64,000 bases of DNA. It comes from ELB16-189 sp018266435 (GTDB taxonomy: Bacteria; Bacteroidota; Bacteroidia; Cytophagales; Cyclobacteriaceae). The DNA is taken from assembly GCA_030123525.1 (NCBI GenBank), contig CP126125.1:2666001-2730000 (forward strand), in the 5' to 3' direction. Shown piece after piece: positions 36,655 through 46,200 of this stretch. The first letter of the stretch is position 1; every line of letters starts with the position of its first letter. The translations under genes were made by a program, and so were the position numbers. The notes below the pieces were generated by a model, which worked only from the letters and a program-made list of their open reading frames with translations, ran no database searches and was not told the DNA's origin.

Positions 36655-37304
36655 ATGCATTGCGTGAGATAGTAAACATTGATTTGGGTAACCCCGCTAT
36701 TGACACACCTCTGCGCAGTGATGCATTTGAATTGACAGACGGTGAAAAAATAGAAAAAATTCAATATCATTTTTCTGAAATCATGCACACCCTGGGTCTA
36801 GATCTCAGCGATGACAGTTTGAATGGAACACCCAAGCGAGTAGCCAAAATGTTTGTCAATGAAATGTTCAGCGGGCTAAATCCGCTAAACAAACCCTTGA
36901 TCAGTCTTTTTGAAAATAATTATGGCTATAACAAAATGCTGGTAGAGAAAGGCATTACCTTGTATTCCAATTGCGAACATCATTTTGTGCCGATCATAGG
37001 CAAGGCGCACGTAGCCTATATTCCCGGAAGCAAGGTTATCGGGTTGTCAAAAATTAACCGGTTGGTACAGTATTACGCCAAGCGCCCGCAAGTGCAGGAA
37101 CGGCTGACTGTACAGATAGCAAGTGCACTAAAAGACATTTTGCAACATGATGATGTAGCGGTGGTGATTGAAGCAGACCATTTATGTGTAGCTGCCAGAG
37201 GAATTAAAGATACCCATAGCAACACGCTAACCGCAAACTACTCGGGGCAGTTTGAGAAGGAGGCTGTGAAACAGGAATTTTTATCATACATTAACCATAA
37301 ATAG
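36651..37304 (+). CDS. folE: GTP cyclohydrolase I
   Basis: A 217-residue type IA GTP cyclohydrolase that makes 7,8-dihydroneopterin triphosphate, the first step of folate and pterin synthesis. Zinc and catalytic residues are intact: SNCEHHFVPIIGKAHVAYIP (Cys and His, about 102-121), SKINRLV and the late DHLCVAARGIKDTHSNT segment. It overlaps the sigma factor by 4 bp and is followed after 6 bp by a flavin reductase gene. A specialised pterin cofactor or stress role for this copy is possible, but only inference. Confidence 0.95.
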   Translation: MNALREIVNIDLGNPAIDTPLRSDAFELTDGEKIEKIQYHFSEIMHTLGLDLSDDSLNGTPKRVAKMFVNEMFSGLNPLNKPLISLFENNYGYNKMLVEKGITLYSNCEHHFVPIIGKAHVAYIPGSKVIGLSKINRLVQYYAKRPQVQERLTVQIASALKDILQHDDVAVVIEADHLCVAARGIKDTHSNTLTANYSGQFEKEAVKQEFLSYINHK

Positions 37305-37310
37305 CCCGTT

Positions 37311-37979
37311 ATGGAACAGATCGCTAAAGTTTTTTCTATTGAAAAACTTACACATGATGTATTGCGGATAACCGCAGAAAAACCGGCAAATCTTACTTAC
37401 CTTCCCGGCCAGGCAGTTGACATTTCCATTAACAAACCGGGCTGGGAAAAAGAGCTAAGGGCCTTCACATTTACTTCACTGCCCCAAGACGATCACATTG
37501 AATTTTCAATTAAAACTTATCCTTTGCATAAAGGAGTGACTAACCAATTACTTTCCCTAACGAAAGGAGATGAGTTAATTGTTGGTGGTGTTTTTGGAGA
37601 CATTGCCTACAAAGGCGAAGGAATTTTCATAGCCGGAGGAGCGGGGATCACTCCCTTTCTTGCCATATTAAAACAACTTGAAAAAGAAAACAAAATAGGA
37701 CAAAACAAACTTTTGTTTGCCAATAAAACTAAAGCTGACATTATCTGCGAAGACAGGTTGAGCAGACTTTTGGGAAAGAATTTTGTCAATATTCTTTCAG
37801 ATGAAAAGCAGGAAGGATATGAACACGGGTTTATTTCGACTGACTTGATCAGGAAACTTATCAGCAAAGACACCAATTATTTCTATCTCTGCGGCCCGCC
37901 ACCCATGATGCAGGCGGTAGAAAAACAGTTATCAGAATTGGGGGTAGCGGAAGGTTCTATTGTAAAAGAAGCATTTTAG
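37311..37979 (+). CDS. FAD/NAD(P)-binding oxidoreductase (ferredoxin reductase-like)
   Basis: A 222-residue two-domain flavoprotein. The N-terminal FAD domain holds RAFTFTSLP (near residue 45; RxxS/T flavin motif) and the C-terminal nucleotide domain holds GGAGITPFLAIL (near 104) and YLCGPPPMMQAVEKQL (near 186). There is no C-terminal [2Fe-2S] domain, so an external electron acceptor such as flavodoxin or ferredoxin is likely. It is the third gene of the sigma factor-folE operon. Confidence 0.85.
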   Translation: MEQIAKVFSIEKLTHDVLRITAEKPANLTYLPGQAVDISINKPGWEKELRAFTFTSLPQDDHIEFSIKTYPLHKGVTNQLLSLTKGDELIVGGVFGDIAYKGEGIFIAGGAGITPFLAILKQLEKENKIGQNKLLFANKTKADIICEDRLSRLLGKNFVNILSDEKQEGYEHGFISTDLIRKLISKDTNYFYLCGPPPMMQAVEKQLSELGVAEGSIVKEAF

Positions 37980-37995
37980 CTTGCCGGCCGCTGTA

Positions 37996-38112
37996 CTAAT
38001 AGCCCAGTGCCTTTGAAATGGCAATGCCGATGATAATTAAGATTACTAAGACTACTACTTGGCGGATACGGGCTTTAATACTGGCATTTGAAATCATCTT
38101 CATGGGCTCCAT
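37996..38112 (-). CDS. Tiny single-span membrane protein (38 aa)
   Basis: A 38-codon minus-strand frame starting at the ATG at 38112. The N-terminal half is basic (MEPMKMISNASIKARIRQ) and the second half is one hydrophobic helix (VVVLVILIIIGIAIS) with a short KALGY tail. A good -7 element (TATCTTTG on the minus strand, 38138 to 38131) lies about 18 bp before the start, which supports expression. Two further in-frame ATGs (38103, 38097) are alternative starts. No family is recognised. Confidence 0.55.
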   Translation of the reverse strand: MEPMKMISNASIKARIRQVVVLVILIIIGIAISKALGY

Positions 38113-38130
38113 CACTAAAAATTTATATTG

Positions 38131-38138
38131 CAAAGATA
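38131..38138 (-). promoter_or_regulatory. Probable -7 element of the 38-aa gene
   Basis: TATCTTTG on the minus strand (CAAAGATA on the plus strand) fits TAnnTTTG; the expected transcript start is about 12 nt before the ATG. The -33 site is weak. Confidence 0.45.
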
Positions 38139-38243
38139 GGGTGGCAGGCATAAAGAAATAAGTAAAAACAAGTATGAAACATACATCGGTAACGTAACTA
38201 AAGAAAGGCAGGTGCCGGCCGTATTAATGGCAGGATGATAGCT

Positions 38244-38666
38244 TTAGAGGTTATGAAGTTTAAGAAAATCGTCTACTTCTTTTTTTACATCTTGAATGGA
38301 ATTTTCATCGTATCGCTCAGTAGCAATGGATTTAAACAAGTCGCCTACAAGGCCCTGATCAAACCCCAACTTCTCAGCATACCAAGAGGCTACTTCCAGT
38401 TCAATGTCTTCAACCACCCGGTCGAGATAAATCATGTACACCAAATGATAAAGAGCTGCCAAACGAGATGATTTCTGAGAGGGAATATCAGAGGCTACTT
38501 TTTCTAAGTTTTTAAGGTCATCAATATCTACTCCTAATTGTATACCCCATTTAACGAGGCAGCGGATGTATCGGCCATTTACTTTTTCTTCTTGGGTAAT
38601 GACAGCTAAAAGATGGAAGAAGCTTTTTTTTACGTCTTCTAGGTTGGTTGGGGAACTCTCTTTCAT
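38244..38666 (-). CDS. TerB-like helical protein of unknown function
   Basis: A 140-residue soluble, alpha-helical, acidic protein. The pattern of helices with FFHLLAVITQEEKVNGRYIRCLVKWGIQLGVDIDDL and HLVYMIYLDRVVEDIELEVASWYAEKLGFD resembles the TerB/DjlA-N helical fold, in which an early acidic residue pair may bind a metal. The role is unknown. It lies downstream of gapA on the same strand, separated by the gapA terminator. Confidence 0.6.
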   Translation of the reverse strand: MKESSPTNLEDVKKSFFHLLAVITQEEKVNGRYIRCLVKWGIQLGVDIDDLKNLEKVASDIPSQKSSRLAALYHLVYMIYLDRVVEDIELEVASWYAEKLGFDQGLVGDLFKSIATERYDENSIQDVKKEVDDFLKLHNL

Positions 38667-38703
38667 TGATTAAATGTAGGTAATCCGAGGCATTTTAAAA
38701 ACA

Positions 38704-38730
38704 AAAGAGGCGCTTGTTAAACGCCTCTTT
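38704..38730 (-). terminator. Rho-independent terminator after gapA
   Basis: A 9-bp perfect stem (AAAGAGGCG with CGCCTCTTT) around a 9-nt loop. Read on the minus strand it ends in CTCTTTTGT. It lies 18 bp after the gapA stop. Confidence 0.8.
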
Positions 38731-38747
38731 GTAAATACTTTATTAGT

Positions 38748-39749
38748 CTATTTGACTTTGGCCAATTCGTGCACCATGTCAATTAATTTGTTTGAGTAGC
38801 CCCATTCGTTGTCGTACCACGAAACCACTTTTACAAAATGTTCATTCAGCGCAATACCTGCTTTGGCATCAAAAATAGAGGTGCGTTCATCTCCCAAAAA
38901 ATCCTGTGATACCACATCCTCTTCGGTATAACCTAAAATGCCTTTCAGGTCACCTTCTGAGGCTTCTTTCATGGCAGATTTGATTTGCTCGTAGGATGTA
39001 GGCTTGGCCAATTTTACAGTTAGGTCAACTACACTAACATCGGCTACTGGCACACGAAATGACATACCTGTGAGTTTACCTTTCAGTTCGGGCAGTACCA
39101 GGCCCACAGCTTTAGCTGCTCCGGTTGATGAAGGAATGATATTGGAGTAACCACCCCGGCCACCTCGCCAGTCTTTGGCTGAGGGGGCATCAACTGTTTT
39201 TTGAGTAGCTGTAACGGCATGAACGGTGCTCATCAGCCCTTCTACAATTCCAAATTTATCATTCAATACTTTAGCAATAGGCGCCAGGCAGTTAGTGGTG
39301 CACGAAGCATTAGAGATGATGGTGTGTTGCGGGGTGAGTTTTTTGTGGTTTACACCCATTACAAAAGTAGGGGTATCATCTTTTGCCGGTGCAGACATAA
39401 TTACTTTTTTAGCTCCTGCGGCTATGTGCTTTTGCGCATCCGCTTGAGTTAGGAAAAGACCGGTAGATTCAATGATAATCTCAGCGCCAACTTCGTTCCA
39501 TTTTAAATTAGCAGGGTCTTTTTCGGCTGTGATTCGGATAGATTTTCCATTGACCACCAGATGTTTATCTTTTACGGTAACGGTTCCTTCAAATTTGCCA
39601 TGCACAGAATCGTACTTTAACATGTAGGCCATGTATTCGGGGTCAACGAGGTCATTGATGCCTACAATTTCAATATCTTTTCGGTTGATAGCAGCCCGAA
39701 ACGCCAGCCTGCCGATACGGCCAAATCCATTGATTCCAACTTTTATCAT
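38748..39749 (-). CDS. gapA: Type I glyceraldehyde-3-phosphate dehydrogenase
   Basis: A 333-residue glycolytic enzyme that oxidises glyceraldehyde-3-phosphate to 1,3-bisphosphoglycerate. The NAD-binding GINGFGRIGRLAFRAA starts at residue 5, and the active-site SNASCTTNCLAPIAKVLND with the catalytic Cys lies near 149-167. The HAVTATQKTVDAPSAKDWRGGR segment and the C-terminal SWYDNEWGYSNKLIDMV are intact. Asp-Leu after the Rossmann strand suggests NAD preference. It has its own promoter and terminator. Confidence 0.96.
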   Translation of the reverse strand: MIKVGINGFGRIGRLAFRAAINRKDIEIVGINDLVDPEYMAYMLKYDSVHGKFEGTVTVKDKHLVVNGKSIRITAEKDPANLKWNEVGAEIIIESTGLFLTQADAQKHIAAGAKKVIMSAPAKDDTPTFVMGVNHKKLTPQHTIISNASCTTNCLAPIAKVLNDKFGIVEGLMSTVHAVTATQKTVDAPSAKDWRGGRGGYSNIIPSSTGAAKAVGLVLPELKGKLTGMSFRVPVADVSVVDLTVKLAKPTSYEQIKSAMKEASEGDLKGILGYTEEDVVSQDFLGDERTSIFDAKAGIALNEHFVKVVSWYDNEWGYSNKLIDMVHELAKVK

Positions 39750-39777
39750 AATGAAACGGGTTTAAATTTTTCGTGGT

Positions 39778-39809
39778 CAAAAGTATAAGGATCAAACCCC
39801 AAAATCAAA
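39778..39809 (-). promoter_or_regulatory. Promoter of gapA
   Basis: On the minus strand TTTG (39809-39806), a 20-bp spacer, then TACTTTTG (39785-39778), matching TTTG-N19/20-TAnnTTTG. The start codon lies 28 bp downstream of the -7 box. Confidence 0.65.
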
Positions 39810-39848
39810 AGAATTGTGCCAAAGAATAGAACTTTTTTAACGACTACG

Positions 39849-39879
39849 TTTGCAATTACAGCCTTGAGGTCTATCTTTG
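39849..39879 (+). promoter_or_regulatory. Promoter of tRNA-Glu
   Basis: TTTG (39849-39852), exactly 19 bp, then TATCTTTG (39872-39879): a perfect match to the Bacteroidota housekeeping promoter, 18 bp before the tRNA. Confidence 0.8.
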
Positions 39880-39897
39880 CGCCTCTTTTAAACAGAC

Positions 39898-39969
39898 GGT
39901 CCGTTCGTCTAGGGGTTAGGACATCAGATTTTCATTCTGGTAACACGGGTTCGATTCCCGTACGGACTA
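39898..39969 (+). tRNA. tRNA-Glu (anticodon TTC)
   Basis: A complete cloverleaf. The acceptor arm GGTCCGT pairs with ACGGACT (G-T closing pair). The anticodon loop TTTTCAT holds anticodon TTC, and the T arm is CGGG TTCGATT CCCG. The discriminator is A at 39969. CCA is not encoded (the next bases are CAA), unlike the tRNA-Gln in this window. Confidence 0.95.
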
Positions 39970-40202
39970 CAATATAGCGGAGGTAGCCAAAATTACTTTC
40001 GCTTTTTTATTGCCCTCGTCTCCTTAGTTGCCGCTCAGGCAACTAACCAGAACTGCTACCAGTGGCTAATTAAAAATATCCTAACCTGACACAAACTATC
40101 CTCAAAGACGGGATCGATGGGTAAGAAATCATTTCGTCTGTCTCCTCCCTGATTTTTTCAGAGATGATTTGTTTTGTTTCTTTACAATAATGAAAATCAG
40201 GT

Positions 40203-43200
40203 ATGAAAAATAATTTAGTCAACCTGGCTCATGAAGCAGCCCGCAATTATTTTAATATAGAGGGAGCGGTGCGGCAGTTGCCCGGTGAACTGGATTATAA
40301 CTTTAGCATTGAGGCGGCCACTCAGAAATATATTCTCAAGATCGCTAACCACAATGAGAAGCGATTGAACCTGGAACTGCAAAATGCGGTAATTAATCAC
40401 CTGACAAAATCACAATTTGGTCTGACTTGCTCCCGGGTTTGCCTTTCTAAAAAGGGAAATGAGATTGAAGAGGTATTGATTAACAATGAGGTCAGGTTTG
40501 TCAGGTTACTTACATGGATTGAAGGCCGCGTGTTTGCTTTGGTTAACCCACATTCTCCGGCCTTGCTGGTTCACCTGGGCGAAATGTGTGGCAACCTTAG
40601 CCTGGCCCTGAAGGACTTTGATCACCCGGCAGCCCACCGGTTTATGAAGTGGGATCCCTCGCAGGCAGCGTGGGTGAAAGAACACTTGTTAAAATTTGAT
40701 GGTGAGCGAAGGGAAACTGTGCAATATTTTTATTCCCTCTTTGAGAAAGAAGGAATGCCCTCATTTCCACGCTTGCGTAAAAGCGTAAACTACAACGATG
40801 CTAACGACTACAATGTATTGGTAAGCCATGATGTGAATGATCCACAAGTGCCGGGCGTGATTGATTTTGGCGATGTGGTTTATACGCATACTATCAATGA
40901 ATTGGCAATTGCTGTTGCGTATGCCGCAATGGGCAAACCTAACCCGCTTGAGGCTGCCTGTCACATCATAAAGGGTTACCACTCTAAATTCTCTTTAACT
41001 GAAGATGAGATTGGTGTGTTATTCACGTTAGTCGGCACCCGGCTGCTGATCAGTGTAGTGTGCAGTGAGTTAAACCGGCTTGATTACCCGGAAAACACTT
41101 ATCTCCAAATCAGTGACCGGCCCGCGTGGGATTTATTACACAAATGGAAAAAAATTTCCCCGGCATTTGCTCACTATTCATTTCGCCAGGTGTGTGGCCT
41201 GGAAGCCTGCCCGAAGTTTTTTCATTTTTCGCAATGGGCTAAAGAGAATTTCAAGAAGGTATCATCTCCTTGCGTTTCCGGATCGGCCTGGCTTGATCTT
41301 GGTGTGGGCAGTGCTGACCTGGGAACTATGAGCGAAGTATTGGATGATGACAAACTGCACAAACGGATTGTTGCTTGGGTGGACTCATACGGTGGCAAGG
41401 CATTTGGAAAATACAATGAAGCTCGCGCCATTTATGCCACGCCAGCGTATGAAACAGCACTTAATGACGGCTTAACCTGGCGTACGGTTCATATAGGTCT
41501 TGATTTTTTCTGCAATGCGGGGTCAGAAGTGAAGGCAGTGTACGATGGAATCATTCACAGTTTTGCTGACAATAAATCATATCGCGATTATGGCCCAACC
41601 ATCATTCTTGAACATCGGATAGAGAATGAGCTCACCTTTTATACCCTTTATGGTCACCTGTCGCGGCAAAGCCTCACTTCAATTTCGGTTGGAAAAAAAA
41701 TAAAAGTCGGTGAAACTATTGGCGCAGTTGGTGAAAGAAATGAAAACGGAAACTGGACGCCTCACCTGCATTTTCAAGTTATGCTGGATATGCTCGGCAA
41801 ATCGGGCGACTTTCCTGGTGTGTGTACACCCGAGGAAACTGCCGTATGGAAAAGCATTTGTCCTGATCCTTCGCTGCTGCTCACGGGAGAAAATTCACCC
41901 GGTGATAGTTCGCTCACCAGAGATGAGATTGTAAGTTTTCGAAAGCAACACGTAGGCAAGAACCTGAGCATCTCGTACAAACAACCAATTAAAATGGTGC
42001 GCGGTGCGGGGCAGTATTTAATTGATGAGGCAGGCAAGCGTTACCTCGACACGGTGAATAATGTAGCTCATGTAGGCCATGAAAACGAAAGAGTGGTAGC
42101 GGCTGGCCAGCGACAGATGGCTGTACTCAACACCAATACTCGCTACCTGCACGAAAATCTTGTGAAGTTTGTGGAAGAGTTGCTCACCACTATGCCACCC
42201 GAATTAAACGTGGCGTTTGTGGTGAATTCCGGAAGCGAAGCCAATGAGCTGGCCATGCGACTGGCAAAAAACTATACCACCCAACGAGACATGATTGTGT
42301 CAGAGGTGGGCTATCATGGCAACACCAATGGATGCATAGATATCAGTTCTTATAAGTTTGACCGCAAGGGTGGCAAAGGCAAGCCCGATCACGTGCAGGT
42401 AGTTCCAATACCTGATGTGTACAGGGGAATTTACCGTGCCGAAGAAGGGAATGCCGGAAGTAAGTATGCACGCCATATAAAGCAGGCCATTGATAGCCTT
42501 CATGTATTGGGCAGAAAACCGGCTGCTCTCATTTTTGAATCGGTGATCAGTTGTGGCGGACAGGTAGAGTTGCCGCTCAACTTTTTAAAAGAAGCTTACG
42601 CCTACACACGTGCCGCGGGCGGTGTGTGCATTGCTGATGAAGTGCAGACGGGTTGTGGCCGGGCGGGCGATCACTTCTGGGCTTTTCAACAACATGGAGT
42701 TGTGCCGGATATTGTCACCATCGGCAAACCGATTGGCAATGGCCATCCGCTGGGCGTGGTGGTAACTACCCAGGCCATAGCCGATGCCTTTAAAAACGGG
42801 ATGGAATACTTCAACACATTTGGTGGCAACCCGGTGTCGTGCGCCATTGGGCTCGAAGTGTTGCGCGTGGTACGCGAAAACGGCCTGCAACAAAATGCAA
42901 AAGTGGTTGGCGGTTACCTGAAGGAAGGCCTGCGTAACCTCATGAAAGATTTTGACATCATCGGTGATGTGCGTGGGCCGGGGCTTTTCATTGGCTTTGA
43001 ATTGGTGAAAGATCGTGTGACGAAAGAGCCTGCCACAGAGAAAGCCAGCTACTTTGCCAACCGCATGCGCGACAAAGGTATTTTGATGAGCACCGATGGC
43101 CCTTATGAAAACGTGCTGAAGATTAAGCCTCCCATTATTTTTTCAAAAACAGATGCTGATTTTCTTTTGGAAAATATTCAGTTGGTATTGAAAGAAGATG

Positions 43201-43217
43201 TGATGAAAACAGGGTAG
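40203..43217 (+). CDS. Fusion of APH kinase, M23 peptidase and class III aminotransferase
   Basis: A 1004-residue cytosolic-looking protein (no signal peptide) with three domains. Residues 1 to about 340 are an aminoglycoside phosphotransferase-like kinase with NYNDANDYNVL as the catalytic loop and IDFGD as the metal-binding loop. Residues about 400-560 are an M23/LytM-type domain with the zinc-ligand pattern H430...D434 (HIGLD) and H521/H523 (HLHF) intact. Residues about 570-1004 are a class III PLP enzyme with NSGSEANELAMRLAK, DEVQTGCGR and the catalytic K842 in GKPIGNG. The kinase plus PLP parts resemble hydroxylysine kinase and the ammonio-phospho-lyases (AGXT2L type), so phosphorylation of an amino alcohol followed by elimination is a reasonable guess. 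The role of the central domain is unclear. A beta-galactosidase gene follows after 3 bp. Confidence 0.82.
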   Translation: MKNNLVNLAHEAARNYFNIEGAVRQLPGELDYNFSIEAATQKYILKIANHNEKRLNLELQNAVINHLTKSQFGLTCSRVCLSKKGNEIEEVLINNEVRFVRLLTWIEGRVFALVNPHSPALLVHLGEMCGNLSLALKDFDHPAAHRFMKWDPSQAAWVKEHLLKFDGERRETVQYFYSLFEKEGMPSFPRLRKSVNYNDANDYNVLVSHDVNDPQVPGVIDFGDVVYTHTINELAIAVAYAAMGKPNPLEAACHIIKGYHSKFSLTEDEIGVLFTLVGTRLLISVVCSELNRLDYPENTYLQISDRPAWDLLHKWKKISPAFAHYSFRQVCGLEACPKFFHFSQWAKENFKKVSSPCVSGSAWLDLGVGSADLGTMSEVLDDDKLHKRIVAWVDSYGGKAFGKYNEARAIYATPAYETALNDGLTWRTVHIGLDFFCNAGSEVKAVYDGIIHSFADNKSYRDYGPTIILEHRIENELTFYTLYGHLSRQSLTSISVGKKIKVGETIGAVGERNENGNWTPHLHFQVMLDMLGKSGDFPGVCTPEETAVWKSICPDPSLLLTGENSPGDSSLTRDEIVSFRKQHVGKNLSISYKQPIKMVRGAGQYLIDEAGKRYLDTVNNVAHVGHENERVVAAGQRQMAVLNTNTRYLHENLVKFVEELLTTMPPELNVAFVVNSGSEANELAMRLAKNYTTQRDMIVSEVGYHGNTNGCIDISSYKFDRKGGKGKPDHVQVVPIPDVYRGIYRAEEGNAGSKYARHIKQAIDSLHVLGRKPAALIFESVISCGGQVELPLNFLKEAYAYTRAAGGVCIADEVQTGCGRAGDHFWAFQQHGVVPDIVTIGKPIGNGHPLGVVVTTQAIADAFKNGMEYFNTFGGNPVSCAIGLEVLRVVRENGLQQNAKVVGGYLKEGLRNLMKDFDIIGDVRGPGLFIGFELVKDRVTKEPATEKASYFANRMRDKGILMSTDGPYENVLKIKPPIIFSKTDADFLLENIQLVLKEDVMKTG

Positions 43218-43220
43218 GTC

Positions 43221-46200
43221 ATGAGTGCAGCAAAAAAAGCAACTCTGTTCAGAACCCTGGCCGTCACGCTCCTAATTCCGGTTTTGGCCTTGGCCCAGCA
43301 AGATCCGTGGCAGGATCACACCGTGTTCGGGATCAATAAAGAAGACGCGCACGCCACGTTGTTTCCTTATGAGAACCGTGAAGCAGCCATGGCAAACCGC
43401 CAGGAGCAATCGCTGTGGTATCAATCGCTCAATGGATTGTGGAAATTCAAACTTGCTGTTAAACCGGCCGACCGGCCCATTGATTTTTATAAAGATGGGT
43501 TTGATGTAAGCGCATGGAACGAAATTAAAGTTCCCTCCAACTGGGAAGTGGAAGGGTATGATCATCCGATTTACCTCGATGAAAAATATCCGTTCAGCAC
43601 CCATTGGCCCGATGCCCCTCAGGATTATAATCCGGTAGGATCATATAAGCGTGAGTTTAGCTTGAATGATGCCTGGATTGACCGGGAAGTTTTTTTACAT
43701 CTCGGTGCGGTTAACTCGGCTGTTTATTGTTGGATCAATGGAAAACAAGTAGGATACTCAGAAGATTCTAAAACGCCTGCAGAATTTAATATCACCCGAT
43801 ATTTAAAGCCGGGAGTCAACACCATTTCCCTTCAGGTATTCCGCTGGAGTGATGGCAGCTACCTCGAAGCTCAGGATATGTTGAAGTTATCGGGGATAGA
43901 GCGCGAGGTTTATATGTTCTCCACGCCAAAGGTTCATATCTATGACTTCTTTGCAAAAGCCGGGCTGGACGCTGCTTACCAAAATGGGATTCTGGATTTA
44001 GCTGTGCAGGTGAGAAATTATTCCGGGAAGTCAGGAAAACACACTGTTGAAATATCCTTGTTGGATGACAAGAAAAATTTTCAATCCGTTTATTCTGCAA
44101 ATCAGTTTTTTGATCCACCACATGATCAGCCTCACACGCTCAATTTTAAAACTGCGATTACCAATCCCCGAAAGTGGACAGCCGAAACTCCGGAGTTATA
44201 CACGCTGCTCATCACGTTAAAAGATGAAAAAGGAACTGTATTGGAGGTGATCACTTCCAAGCCCGGTTTCCGTACAGTTGAAATCAGGAATGCACAACTG
44301 ATGGTAAATGGAAAACCAATCAGGATAAAGGGCACCAACCGCCATGAAGCACACGCGCTTAGCGGGCATGTGATGTCAAAAGAAATTATGTTGCGTGATA
44401 TTGAACTGATGAAGCAGGCCAATATTAATGCGGTGCGTGGCAGTCATTACCCCAATCACCCGATGTGGTACAACCTGATGGATGAATATGGTTTTTATAT
44501 TGTTGATGAGGCTAATATTGAAAGTCAGCCACTGGCAGAAAATGATTCAACAAAGTTGGGAAAGGAAATGAGTTGGTTGCCCGCGCACATAGCGCGCACA
44601 CGCAATATGTTTGAGCGCGATAAAAATCATCCGTCCATAATTACCTGGTCGCTCGGCAATGAATCAGGCGATGGCCCAGTGTTTGACAGTACGTACCATT
44701 GGCTGCACCGTCACGATAACACACGACCGGTCTTATATGAACCCGCAAAGCTGAATTCCTATACCGATATTTTTTCTCCCATGTATGCAAAAATACCGCG
44801 CATCATCGAGTATGCAGTATCAAAACCTACCCGCCCTCTCATTATGTGCGAGTACGCGCACATGATGGGAAACTCCGGAGGCAACCTTCAGGACTATTGG
44901 GATGCCATTGAAAAATACCCTGCACTGCAGGGAGGTTTTATCTGGGAGTGGGCCGATCAGGGTTTGCTCTACACCAATGAAAAAGGAGTGAAGTACATGG
45001 CCTACGGAAATGATTACCATCCGGATTTACCTACCGATGGTGCTTTTGTAAATAAAGGAATTGTGAATGGATTGCGTGAGCCATTACCCCATTACTATGA
45101 AGTAAAAAAAGTATATCAGCCGGTGAAATTTTATGCTGCCAATATTGCGCGTGGCGAATTTGTGATAGAAAACAAAAATACTTTTAAAGCCACAGAATAC
45201 TTAAACCTTGAATGGAAAATCACTGCAGATGGTGAAGAGTTTAGGAAAGGTAATCTGGGGCCTATTCATGTTGAGCCACAAGGCCGGATGCCTTTTAAAA
45301 TTAACATACCTGTACTAGCGGATGATTCCCGCGAGTACCTCATCACGATAAGTGCAAAAGTAAATAACGTAATGCCTTTTTTGCCGATGGGTTTTGAAGT
45401 AGCCTGGGATCAATTTGAAATCCGCAAAGGATCACCTGCACCTAAACCTGTAGCCGGTGAACTAACGGTCAACACTCTGCCGAATGAGTTTGTGATCACT
45501 GGAAAGAATTTTTCTATTACGATTAATCGAATCCATGGCGAGATGACTGACTTTACTTTTAATGGCACTAAGCTGCTGCGCTCAGGATTTAAACCTAATT
45601 TCTGGCGTGCCCCGACTGACAATGATCTGGGTAATAAAATGCAGGAGTGGGCTGCAATCTGGAAGGAGGCCGGAGCCGAAGCAAAACTTTTGAAGTGCTC
45701 GGTGCGGCATCAATCAAAAAAAGAAATCATAATCGAGTCGAGCTATTCATTACCCCCGGTTGGGTCGCGCCTGACAATGAGTTATACGGTTTTGCCTGAT
45801 GCTTCTGTAAAGATTGATTATTCATTTCAGCCAGACACAAAAAATTTACCTGATATTCCCCGTGTAGGATTATCGTTTACGATGCCGCAACAATTTCTGT
45901 ACATGAGCTGGTATGGCCGCGGGCCGCAGGCAAGTTATTGGGATAGAAAGAGCGGAGCCGCCATAGGGTTGTACAAAGGAACAGTGCAGGAGCAATCGTA
46001 CATTTACCCTCGTCCGCAGGAAACCGGAAACAAAACTGATGTACGATGGATGACGTTGACCAATTCAGCCGGTGCAGGGTTGCGGGTGGAATTTATTAAC
46101 GAATGGCTTTCTTCATCGGCATGGCAATTTTCTCAAACTGATTTAGACTACCGCACAGGCAAGGGCATATCCGCCTCGGGTTTGGTACCTCCTGTGTCAG

